NCBI GenBank assembly: GCA_025093985.1
Contig: JACAAK010000002.1
Location: forward strand, 62,001 to 126,000
Direction of reading: 5' to 3'
DNA length: 64,000 nucleotides
Source of the DNA: Calvatia gigantea
Taxonomy: Eukaryota; Basidiomycota; Agaricomycetes; Agaricales; Lycoperdaceae
Shown here: positions 26,901 through 38,235 of the stretch, in pieces
How positions within the stretch are numbered: the stretch's first letter is position 1
How the letters are laid out: every line of letters begins with the position of its first letter
Made by a program: the position numbers and the translations under genes
Notes under the pieces: generated by a model
Told to the model about the DNA's origin: nothing
Database searches by the model: none
The model's input: only the letters and a program-made list of their open reading frames with translations

Positions 26901-29145
26901 CTCTTCGCTTCGTCGCAGCCTTCGGGTATGCAATAGCTCAAAGCACTCCACATATCTACCTTTCCGCCCTTCCTTTTGCCCCGCAACAAAGCCAAATTGC
27001 CCAACGCTTCCTTCCCAAATTTTCAAGGACCATCGCAGTTGCAACTGGAAAACCCACTCATTGGCCCTCTATCCTCTTCGTTTCAGAAGAGCACACTGAA
27101 GCCGTCAATGCCGTCGCCTTTTCTCCTGACCAAGATTACTTTGTCTCTGGATCCAGTGACAAAACGATATGTATCTGTGATGCCGAAACCGGGAATCTCG
27201 TCTCAGGCCCATTTGAAGGACACGAAAGCTCTATCGCGAGCGTCGCTTTCAGCCCCGATGGACAAACGGTTGTGTCAGGTTCTGACGACCTGACCGTGAG
27301 GGTGTGGGATGCAGGAGAGTGGTGACGAACTTTCATGCTTAACCGGACACGAGAATGTTGTTACCTGTGTGGCATACTCCCATGACGGTCAAAAAATTGC
27401 ATCAGCGTCGTACGACGGTACGATCAGGATATGGGACCCAAAATCAGGCAGGGTGATAGGCAGCCCATTCATGGGTCACGAGAGCGGAGTTACCGTAATC
27501 GCATTTTCGGCTGATGACCGACATATCGTCTCAGGTTCGATAGATCGAACGGTGAGAGTATGGGACATCGACAGAGGGGGGGAGTGCGTCAATGGGCCGT
27601 TTATTGGTCACCAAAGCCGAGTGAACGCAGTAGCTTTTTCGCCAGATGGACAATTCATAGCCAGTGGGTCGGAGGATGAGACTATACACATTTGGGATGT
27701 TGAGACGGGGAATTTGGCCATTGATTCTCTGGATGGACACACTGATGCCGTCACGTCGCTCGTGTACTCAACCGATGGAAAGCTTCTGGTGTCAGGGTCA
27801 CACGATGAGACGGTGAGGGTATGGGATCCGTCAACAGGTGAAACGATCTTTGGGCCCCTATCAGGTCATACAAACGGGATTACAGCGATTGCAATATCAA
27901 TCGACGGGAGGAGAGTCGTATCCGGGTCACGAGACGAGACTGTAAGGATGTGGGATTTGGACACGAGCGAAGTATCACCATCCGACTATCTGGCTGACGC
28001 CCACTCTGATGGGGTGACCTGTGTCAGCATTTTCTCCTTGTGGCAAGATGTTGGTATCAGGTTCAGATGACGATACGATTCGAATTTGGGATGTGATCAC
28101 CGGGAAACCGCTTCTTGAGCCTATCAGAGGCCACAAGAGCTGGGTCAGCACTGTTGCGTTTTCTCCTGATGGGAAATGGATTGCTTCGGGTTCGGACGAC
28201 CAATCAATCCGCATATGGGACGTCAAAACGGGAGAGCCTGTGTGCGCACCTTTGGAGGGACATGGAAGTGGTGTTACATATCTCTCATTTCTACCAAATG
28301 GCAAACGCCTCGTATCTGGTTCGTATGATCAGAGTGTGCGGATATGGGACGTAGAGACGGCGAAGGACATTTTAGGACCTATATTCCACCACTCAAGTTG
28401 GGCAACATGCATCACAGTTTCACCCGACGGTACAAAAGCGATTTCATCGTCCCACGATAAAACGATCAAGATGTGGAGCACCGACACCGGCGAGCTATTA
28501 CCAGTTGGCTTCCAAGAGCACCCAGGCGCAGTCACTTGTGTTGCCTTCTCGCCAAGCGGAAGGCTTGTTTGCTCTGGTTCCGTGGAGCAAGGGGCAGATT
28601 CTGTGGATGGAACAATCCGGGTTTGGGACGCTGAGACGGGCGAGCTTGTTGCAGGACCATTCCGAGGACATACACAGTTGATCTATAGCCTGGCATTTTC
28701 ACCAGACGAACACTTTATCGCCTCGGGTTCTGGTGATAGGACAATTCGGTTATGGGATGTAGGAACGCGTGGCCTCATTTTCGGTCCCTTGTATGGGCAC
28801 GCTGGAGAAATTGTAGGCGTAGCCTTCTCTCCTGATGGGAGGAAGATGGTATCCTGCTCAGAGGACGAAACAGTAAGGATATGGGATACTTCGGATTTCA
28901 CCACGTTATCTCCAGATCATTCTCCTCAGGAACGATGTTATCCAGGAGGGGGGTACACGGATAAATGCCTGCTTCAGAATGGCTGGGTCATGAGGGCTAA
29001 TGGGGAACTTCTGTTTTGGGTGCCGCCATGGAACAGGAATGGGCTTTGGTGGCCGAGAAATACAGCAGTGATTGCTGGGACGCCGACCAGGCTGGACCTT
29101 ACAAGGTTCGAGTATGGCGTTAATTGGCAGAGGTGTAAAGACTAG
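23912..29145 (+). CDS. NACHT-WD40 STAND (NLR-like) protein with 14 WD40 repeats
   Basis: Signal-transducing ATPase of the fungal NWD class, candidates for non-self recognition. The proposed start at 23912 gives an N-terminal region with YIKFKVDGTKFPKLPF and TLTVRLRKKRRL, possibly C2-like, then a helical segment (about 24560-25200). The NACHT domain has Walker A GFPGVGKSTLASS (about 25440), Walker B IIIDALDECGG (about 25750) and LIVTSRQ sensor region. A helical stretch leads to 14 WD40 repeats (about 27090-28905), enough for two seven-bladed propellers, with very similar GSxDxTIRIWD blades. The C-terminus is Trp-rich. At least five one-base frame jumps occur without intron signals, near 25638, 26252, 26328, 27313 and 28026, all restorable by removing one base; the annotation therefore spans one locus rather than separate genes. 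5' exon borders are uncertain. Confidence 0.82.
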
Positions 29146-29428
29146 CATTAAAGATGTCTGGTGCACTTGGAGGATGTGACATTAGACTTCCAACGTCCTC
29201 GTTCAATTTATTACTTCTATGACGTAGAACTTTCCACCAACCTAGTAATGATTGGCGCCGTCAGTTACAAGGAATAGATTTCCCAAGACATTCAGGAGTG
29301 ACGAACCGGCTCCCAACGATTTCAACCATGATCAAGACCGGGAACTCAACGATGGTCAATTACCGGAGCTGGTGCTATTCCCACCCCGCAATGATGAACT
29401 CACACCCTGATCCAACTTGAATTTCGCC

Positions 29429-30904
29429 ATGACCCTCCCGACAACTACCAGCGCAGTGATACTTCAGAGGTCCTCAACGGACCAGAAACCCGCATATGAC
29501 GATATACGCCTTGTTGAAAAGCCTGTTCCACCGCTCAAAGCAGGAGAGATACTCGTAAAAGTGGGAGCTGCTGCGCTCAACCACAGGGATGTAGGTGTAT
29601 ATCAATCTGGTTGATGAAGTTATTGAGGATAACGCCCGCCGAATTAGGTGTGGATTAGGAAACGGATGTACCCTGGCATTGTGGATGGTAGCGTTCTAGG
29701 AGCAGATGGTGCAGGTGCGCCCCACCTCACCAATCATTAGATCTATGCAACTCTCTCATTGTCATGCAGGAACTGTGATCGCTTCTGCAACACAGGATGA
29801 TCCTCTCATTAACAAACGCGTGTTCCTTACCCCAAGTCGTGGGTGGGAAAAAGACCCCCTTGCGCCCGAATCTAAGTACTACGCTATGTTCTATACCTAA
29901 CCAACCAAATTTAGACTCACGCGACTTGCAGTTTCGGGATCTTGGGAGGAGGCGCACTCCCTCCAATAGGCACTTTCTCGGAGTACATTGTCGTCGAACG
30001 TAACCAAGTCATTCCTACGCCTGACCATCTGGACGACACTCAAGCGGCTGCTTGGCCGCTGGGTGGAGTGACAGCTTGGCGGTGCGTGCTTGACATCACT
30101 CTGCCCAAGTTTAATAGACTGACCTGTTCCCACCAGGGCAACAATGGTGAACGCAGACGTCCAGCAGGGGTCAGAACGTCTTGATCACCGGTATAGGTGG
30201 TGGTGTGGCTCTTGTTGCCATGCAGCTCTGCGTTGCTAAAGGCGCTTCTGTATACGTGACTAGCGGTAGCCAGGATAAGATTCAGAAGGCCAGTCGAACT
30301 GGGAGCCAAAGGAGGGGCAAACTACAAAGATGGTTGGCTACATTCACTGGCCCTGATAGTTTTATTGACGCGAATGCCGTAGCCAACTGGCCCGGACAAA
30401 TAGCCGCTTTACTGCGAGATAATCAGACCAAGTTCACAGCTGGATGCTGTCATTGATTCCGCGGGAGGTGACATCATGGGGAAAGTGGCCAAGTTCCTGA
30501 AGCAAGGCGGTAGGGTTGTTTGTTATGGAATGTGAGTAGACATGTTACACATCTCCACCTCGCCTTATGTTGATCCGCTTTTACTAGGACCTCAACCCCA
30601 TCAATTACGTTTACTATGCGCGAGGTTCTGAAGAATCAGAAGCTGTTGGGTATGTACTTCATTGTCCCCCAAGCAATCCTCAGCTGGTCCTCATTTGGTT
30701 GAAGGTTCGACTATGGGCTCGCGTCAGGACCTGATCGATGCCACAGACTTTCTCACTCAGCATCAGATCGTTCCTCATATCTCACACGTCATCGACGGTT
30801 TAGGATCTGCCGAAGAAGGTTTCGAATTGATGAAACGCGGAGACCAGTTTGGCAAGATTATTATAAAAGTTCGAGATCCTCAAGCCCAGCGCTCAAAGTT
30901 CTGA
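29429..30904 (+). CDS. MDR-family zinc-type alcohol dehydrogenase/quinone oxidoreductase
   Basis: NAD(P)H-dependent medium-chain oxidoreductase; substrate unknown. The ATG at 29429 gives MTLPTTTSAVILQRSS and the GroES-like fold: PPLKAGEILVKVGAAALNHR with the MDR-typical NHRD, then a later exon with GSVLGADGAG. Further exons read GTFSEYIVVERNQVIPTPDH (about 29970), a Rossmann segment ITGIGGGVALVAMQLCVAKG (about 30185), VIDSAGGD with KFLKQGGRVVCYG (about 30450-30530), and a C-terminal exon with HVIDGLGSAEEGFELMKRGD and GKIIIKV. Frame jumps near 30290 and 30440 are not explained by introns. It converges on the amidohydrolase with 50 bp between stops. It follows the STAND gene by about 280 bp. 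Confidence 0.78.
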
Positions 30905-30954
30905 ATAACTCTCTTTATGACAAAATTGTACAACAGGTATAAAACACATACAAA

Positions 30955-33900
30955 TCAGAACAAATCACTTATACCTTGTTCATTCGAGAAAATGCCAACG
31001 ACCTTGCTTTCGAAGTCCGTCCAATCACCTCCCCGGTATGCTACGAGCTCGGGAGGAACAACGTTCTTCTTGCCCTTACTAGTCCCAAGGGCGCGCTTGA
31101 GATTGGTTGTGACCAATGCTAGAGCTTTCCCTCTTCCAATTTCTCCAAATGAATTGAGCGCCAGCTATGATCGTGAAGCGTGAGCATTGGGCCTGGACCG
31201 TATGAACGTCGAGCTTACCCAGGCCGCTTCAAACCTCGTGTTACGAGCATTGAAGGCATCTACAACACCAATGCCCACATTAATGCGAGCCTCCAACAGT
31301 TTCATGATGGCGCTGTCGTGCGTCAATGGCGCTCCAGGTAATCTGCATCCACTCGATTAGTACTTCCTGAGTTGATCACCTGGAGCCGAACTCTTACATT
31401 CTTTGACTCTCCCAAGTACCAGGGAAAGGGCCTTGGCATAGTCACCACGACACTCACGTCAGACTTCGCGATATCGTGAGCGATTAGGTGTGCCTCAGAA
31501 GCACCAGTGAAGGTCATATCAAAATGACCGCCTGTTTCTCTATGGAAGTCTCCTTTAAGCCTGAGCAAAGTTGACATAATATCAGCACTATCGACATTGA
31601 CAACGAGTGGAATCTCCCTCTGGATGTGATTGAGCATGGAAGCAATGTCAGCTGAGACATTACTCACGTTACGGACACGTTGCCAAGTTGTAGTATTGGA
31701 TTCGAACAAGAGTTGTCGAAGTGCAGCAATTTGGGTGCTTATGCTGGCTCTGACGCTGTGGCTGACGGTAACATGGAGAGCCGCTTCCTCTTGAACAATA
31801 GCGCCGTGATCAATGGCATTCTCAGCACCAGGGAAAAATTCTGTCGATAAGCCTTGTATGAGTCCGCTTCCTGAGGGGGCAGTGATTGCTTTTGTGATCC
31901 CGTTTCGATAGGCGTGCCTGACAATGATTGAGCTTGAGGTCAAATTTTGCCAATAAAGGGAAACTATACAAGAGATTTCGTCCATTGAACGCCAATCCAT
32001 CAACTGCGCGTATGATAGCGTTGATACCTCCAACAATAGCCGGTACGGATCCAGTTAGCCCATCTGGAACAGCTCCATCGTTTGTCGAGGCTTCCAAGTT
32101 AATCTCCTCCAGACCCAGTGGAGCACCAAACGAAACAAGCCCAGGTAGCAAAGAACCTCCCTGCAAGTCGATTTCTTCAACAACTTCGGAGTTTAGGCGC
32201 TCCGAAGGGGCGCATGGAGTTCCTGTTCGAGTAACACAAACAATGGCACCATTGCGTACAAATACATCATGCGGCCCTCCACTTGCAGAGCTGTACAGCG
32301 GACCGTCGTCGTCGACATTATCCGTGGCCCAGACAGAACTAACATTAGCCAACTTAAGAATTTCGCCATTTACAAAGCGTCGATGCCTCCGAAGGGGCGG
32401 AAGGCCATCGAATTCGACCGTTTGTCGAGCTTCACGATCGAAATCTGGTGTCCTTGGAAGCGCGTTGGAGTTGATGGGGTTTTCGAAGGGCATGTGGGTC
32501 GTGAAGCTGGGCAATACCGTCAATGAATACTTGAACAGGAGTTGCGCCTAAGGCCAGGGGATGAGAATCCCAAATGACGACGTCTAGGATCGGTGATTAG
32601 TCTCCAAATTCCGAGTCGATAACTGCTATAAAATTTACCTGCATCATAACCTAAAAATCGTGAGTGTGAAAGTTCATATATTTATGCCGTCCCGCGGGTA
32701 GGGGGTCGGGAAAGCGGCCTCACCTTTGCTTAGGAAACCAACCCGGTGGCTCAAACCAGCGGCTTTGGCGGATGTCGTGGTGATGGAGGCTAAGGATAAC
32801 TCTGGGCTTAGACCGTAATAATGGGCTTGCTGTGCTTCGAATAAGAGATAACGACTATTGAGCACAGGATGATCGGACTATCGCTTGTTCAGTACCCGAC
32901 ATTGGCTCTGAGATGGTTTCTGTCACACCTTCATGACAACTGGAATGCCATGGCTTGCGAGAATTCTTGGTGCAAATTCGGAATTCCGGTAGGCCTCGCG
33001 CTTCTTGCGAGCATTTGCAGCGAATAAGGCAATGGTTGGTGCACCTCCCTTCTCTCATATTAGAACAGGTTTGTGAAATCATAGCAGAAGAGACCTACAA
33101 ACGTTTTCTTCAACAAGTCTGGTACAAGGTGAGTGTCCCCTCCATGGTGGAAGGACGTAACATGAAATTGGAATTCATTTGATAACTAGTGTGTAGAATG
33201 GTTGGAAAAGAAAGAGGAAATGTGAGGAGCAGAAATGAAACGCCTACCCGGACGATCATGTCGAGGTCGACCGCCTGATCAATACATAAATTAGCCGTCG
33301 ACGGCGGCAAAAAGCAAGCACACCTCATAGCAATGAATATTGAGCTGGCGAGAATGGTTGTCCGTGAGGATGTGGTCATAACTGTAGATAGAGTACCTCA
33401 CTTACCCGAACCTTCCCCCTAAGCACGTCTACAAGAGATTCCCATTGATAGTCCTCGGGTATTTCTTTTCCGTCCTACAACATCCCAATCTCCAGCTTCA
33501 ACAGCATCGCAGAAAGCATCTTGCGCAATCCTAACTTGATTTGCGGTATGGTAGGCTTGCCTAAAATTCCATGCCGCGTCCATGCGCACTTGACTGTAAA
33601 CACGATCCGGGTTCTCGCCTAAGAGGCGCCCGCGTCAGGCTCCAATACAAGAAAGATATACATCTGGACGAACCGCAAGCGTGTCTATCAATACGAGCTC
33701 AGTGGGATTAACAAGAAACGAAGAAAAGCCTACTTCATATGTCTCCAATGAATGTGTGTTACGTTGTCCGAGGGCTTGATTAATGTTTGAGGAGGCTCTA
33801 CGACTTTGGATATCGTAGACCGTTCATCAGTGGGTCTTAATTTGATGACAAACGCTTGTCCGCCTGCAACACTGTTTTAAGGGAGGAGATAAATGAAGGT

Positions 33901-34680
33901 TTAAAAGCGCATACCTATGTTATCGGCACTTCCTGGCAATACCTGTGCCGTAGTGACACCACCAGAGATGGAAAGCTCGAATGCTGCGTCATGGGTATTG
34001 ATACCGTCGATGCTCCTTAGCCAAGGCAAGATAGGGGCCTTTCGAGAGTTGGTATCGGACGCACCTAGCATTCCAGATAGAATAAGCAATACAGAGCATA
34101 CACACGCCTAGTTGGACATACCGCTGAGGTGCGGAGAACTATCCACGCCGATATGCGAATGTAGATCCACCAAGCCTGGAGTTACCCAACGCCCCTTTGC
34201 ATCCACCACCTTCAATTTTTTCAATCCGTCATAATCCTTCTTCGATACTTTTCCGACGCCAACCACCAACCCACGGTCAAGGAGTACGTCACCGTGGACT
34301 ACTTCTTTCCCATCATGATGGCCGGTCCATATTTTAGCATTGCGAATAAGCACAGGAGGGGTGCCAGGGACAAATCGATCCGAGTGACCCTCGAGGCGCG
34401 ATGCAGGATCGAAAGACGGTGGTGGGCCAGCGGGAGCACGTAGAGTCTTGCAGCGTTCAGTCAAGTTCAATCGATGCGCTTGAACGTCGGGTCGAGTCGC
34501 AAGTTGAAGCCTCCGGTCCGGAATCGCACTTCCCAGATAGTAGCGTTGAAGATAGAAGAAACAATACGCAAGTTGAAAGAGAAAGATGTAGACAAGCACT
34601 TTGAATCCAACGTTCTGGCGCCGTTGCTGCAGATGTGCAGGTGGCGGGCCTTGTAAAGGCAAAATCCCGGTTGGTTTCAT
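30955..34680 (-). CDS. membrane-anchored amidohydrolase with a duplicated core
   Basis: Metal-dependent amidohydrolase-superfamily protein; reaction unknown. The start at 34680 is followed by a single hydrophobic segment, KVLVYIFLFQLAYCFFYLQR (about residues 26-46), best read as a signal anchor. The first core has LIRNAKIW, then VTPGLVDLHSHIGVDSSP with the HxH metal pair, SISGGVTTAQVLPGSADNIG, and a later exon with SDHPVLNSRYLLFEAQQAHY, KAAGLSHRVGFLSKG and YDADVVIWDSHPLALGATPV. A second core follows with GGSLLPGLVSFGAPLGLEEI in the same structural place but without the HxH. The C-terminus has AYRGGDWTDFESKVVGIF before the TGA at 30955. Many small exons (some near 33400-33900) could not be joined with certainty. 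Divergent from the flavin monooxygenase. Confidence 0.72.
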
Positions 34681-35595
34681 GTTGAAGCCACGAGTTGTTC
34701 AGGGTCGACTAGCTTGTCGGGCTGACGCAGGAACCGAGGCAATTTAAGGCGGGGGAGGCGTGGAGGGAAATTAACCCTCCTTGTGGTGCTCTTTCGTAGA
34801 GAGGCGCTTCTTCCTTGCGTCGATACATATGTCAGCGACACATACTTTTCCCATCAGACGTCGTGGCGGAAGGTGGGCTGCGGGTCCTCTGCCGAGAACA
34901 CATGCCTTCGCTATGCAAAGGCTAAGTCGTTTCTTGGTAAAAAGTCTGACCTTCACTGAAGCAGGAACCATAGAAGCTCTATGTCCCACCCCCAACACCT
35001 GCTTCCTTCCTTCTCCACAGCAGAAATGCTTTGATCTCGACAGCCGGCAATCCCTGACAAGAAAATCGAGGCATTTGGCGCCGGACCCTGAGGGCCTGAA
35101 GGCCTGATAACCCTATATGCCAATCTATTACATCAGCAGATCGCTCTCTTGTCTGCCTTCTGTCGTTCTCTGCTGTGATTCCAACCCGGTTGCTTTAATA
35201 ATAAGTCTCCTGAGAAGGTTCATATTACGAGCAACAATATCTCACGACCTATTTCCATGGCTTTCGCAGTCATATCGACGATTGAAATGGATTGTTCTGA
35301 GCTGCAAGCCGGAAGTGTTCGAGGATGTGAAGCCCCAAATCCCACCTCTGCCCATGGTGGGCCATTTAAGCATGACAATCAAAAAACCAAGACCTGAAAG
35401 CCCAAATACAGAGCCACCACTTGTGTTCGGTCACGTCCCGGACTGGTGACAGGAGGCTGTAAATTTATCTATCGGCAAACTCCCATGTTGTCGCCACCTC
35501 CCTAATCTCCCGCGAACTCGCAACTTATTCCCTTTCCCATCGACTTTACAAATCCACAGCAGCCTCCATTCGGTCGTCTCTTCCAAAACACCACC

Positions 35596-38025
35596 ATGTT
35601 CCCAGACGATGAACCGATTCCAGATGTCCCCCTTCCAACGCTCCTCTCTCTTAATGCGACCATTCCCCCTGACCTTGATACTCATACAGTGGCGCAGCAG
35701 TGGCTAGTCGAATTTGGTGCAAGAATAGAATCGCAAGATATTGATGCATTGACTTCACTCTTCCTCCCCGACTGCTTCTGGCGCGACTTGCTCTCTTTAA
35801 CATGGGATTTCCGTATATTTCGTGGCCCGGAGAAAATCAAGCAGTTCTTACGCGATCAGCTCTCAATCTTCAAGCCACGCAGCTTCACACTGAGGGATGA
35901 CAATGTCAGCTTGGGGCGCCCCTACCCTGACTTTGTATGGATCAACGCCATGTTCGACTTCCAGACGGGAATTGGTAATTGCTCGGGTGTTGCACGACTT
36001 GTACCAACACAGAGTGAAGGATGGAAAGCACATGTAGTATTTACTAATCTCGAGGAGCTTCACGGTTTTCCTGAGAAAACCGGTCCGTTGAGGAATCCAT
36101 TGCCGAATCATGGATCATGGGCCCAGCAAAGGCAAAAGGAATCCGACTTCGAAGACACCAACCCGACCGTATTAATCATCGGTGGGGGTCAGAGCGGCCT
36201 CATATTGGCTGCACGTCTGAAGGTTCTTGAGGTTTCCGTTCTGGTGGTGGAGAAGAACCAGCGTGTTGGAGACAACTGGAGGAACAGATACGACGCGCTG
36301 TGCCTGCATGACCCCGTTTGTGAGTATTTTTGTTTTCAGAATGCCTTAGAAAATAATCGGAATTGGACGTAGGGTATGACCACATGCCCTATATGCCGTG
36401 CGTGGTTTATGTGGCAAATATCATGATATATATTAATCGTATTGTAGATTTCCTTCTACCTGGCCAGTGTACACTCCTGCGAAAAAGCTTGCAGGTTGGT
36501 TGGAGCATTACGCCGAAACGATGGAAATTCCAGTTTGGACATCATCTACGGTTACACGTGCATCCCAAGGCCAAAACAATAAGTGGCAGGTTAGCATCAA
36601 ACGCGGAAATGGTACAGGAGCGTCATTTCACTGCAAACCACCTGGTTTTCGCAACTGGCCTTGGAGGCAATGTACCCGGGGAGTTCAACTATCCTGGTCT
36701 GGTATACCCGTCGTCGTTACATATCCCTGCTATAAGGCGACTGAAGGCCAGCCCAGCAGGACAAATTTAAAGGTCAATACCTTCACTCAACACTGCACAA
36801 GCAGGCTTTGGACCACATCGGCAAAAGGGTAGTCATCGTTGGTTCTGGGACTTCAGGTCAATCCTTCCGCATACTAGTGTCGCCGAACTTCTAACCGCGT
36901 GCTCCTCAGCCCACGATATTGCGAAAGATTACTATGATCACGGCGTCGGCATGTAGCACCTTTCCTTTGCCATACACACAATTCACCTCCCTCTAGATGT
37001 GACAATGATACAGCGCGGACCGACGTACGTCATGTCGTCTAAGGAGGGGTGGGACATTCTCTTTAAAGGTACCAAACCGATGTTTGTTGTAGAATTAACG
37101 CCCTAACAACTATGCCAGGTGTCTACTGGGAAAACGCGTTACCCCCCGACATTGTCGATCGTCTGGGTGCTGCTTTCCCTCGGTTTATTGCCGCGGAATA
37201 CTATCGACGGCGGGTCCAAGAAATAGCAAAGCGAGACGCGTGCATTATTTACTTTACCATTCCCATTGCTTTGGTCGCGCTGACGAATGACTCGGGTTCA
37301 TCACAGGGAAATACTTCAAGGTTTGCGTAATGTAGGGTTCAAACTATATGATGGAATGAAAGGAGCGGGCCTTTTCCTGTTAGCAGGCGACCAAAGGCGG
37401 GGGATATTACATCGGTATAGTTTCTGTACTCTTCGCAATGATTCCGGTTGACAGATGTTATTTGGTAGACGTCGGTGCATCCCAGCTCATCATCGACAAG
37501 AAGATCAAACTCAAGAATGATAGCACAATCTCGGAGATCACTGAGACTGGTCTCAAATTCGCAGATGGCTCGGAGCTACCAGCGGATGTAATCATTTTCG
37601 CCACTGGGTAAGTCAGGCGGGTAGCCATCTTAGCGAGATATACGAGGAAACGATGTTTTTCACCAGGCTAGGAGATGCTCGAGAAGTCATTCGCAGCATA
37701 TGTGGAGACACTATTGCGGACAAAACCATGCCAATATGGGGATTGGACGCGGAAGGTGAAGCTAGCAGTGTTTGGAGAGGTACCGGGGTTCCGAACATGT
37801 GGTATGCGTTCGGTAAGCATGTCACGGCGAGTACCCTCCCGCTATCCGGGCTGAAATGGGTGACAGGTAACCTTGCCATGTGCCGGTTTCAATCCAGACA
37901 CCTTGCACTTCGTGGGTTCCGTTCTACCACCTTTGACTATCTGCCACTCATTCGTCTGTCCAGAGATCAAAGCGATTGAAGAGGGCGTCTTTGGGAACCG
38001 CTATGCGTCACAAGGGCCGCAATGA
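35596..38025 (+). CDS. FAD/NADPH-dependent flavin monooxygenase (FMO/Baeyer-Villiger-like)
   Basis: Flavoprotein oxygenating soft heteroatoms or ketones by family; substrate unknown. The long first exon (from 35596) encodes an NTF2/SnoaL-like N-terminal region (about residues 30-165), then the FAD loop [17 protein letters not shown] (about residue 195) and [17 protein letters not shown]. Later exons give [20 protein letters not shown] (about 36455), the FMO-type [14 protein letters not shown] block (about 36770), the NADPH loop [19 protein letters not shown] split by an intron, [14 protein letters not shown], and ADVIIFATG (about 37585). Proposed last exon ends NRYASQGPQ with TGA at 38025. 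The intron at 36949-36996 seems to use a GC donor. Frame jumps near 36610-36760 suggest indels. Neighbouring amidohydrolase and MDR genes hint at a shared catabolic or detoxifying role, an inference only. Confidence 0.8.
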
Positions 38026-38235
38026 GTCAGACTCTGAAACGATGTAGATGTGCTTGACGTCGCAATCCTAATTAAACGAGCCTGCAGAGTGCATAAATCT
38101 ATCCTAATTTTTGCCCATTCAAATAAATGCATTGAGAACCACTCGTTCAATCTTTGAAATGGCGGAGGCAATAAAAGTGCATGTATAAATACCGATACAT
38201 TATTCTAGAGAAAAAGTCTCTTCCAACCTCTCAAT

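Noticed and set aside
27309..28070. Separate WD40 gene starting at 27309
   Set aside because: Its ATG lies inside the WD motif of the preceding repeat; the repeats continue across a one-base shift, so it is part of the NACHT-WD40 locus.
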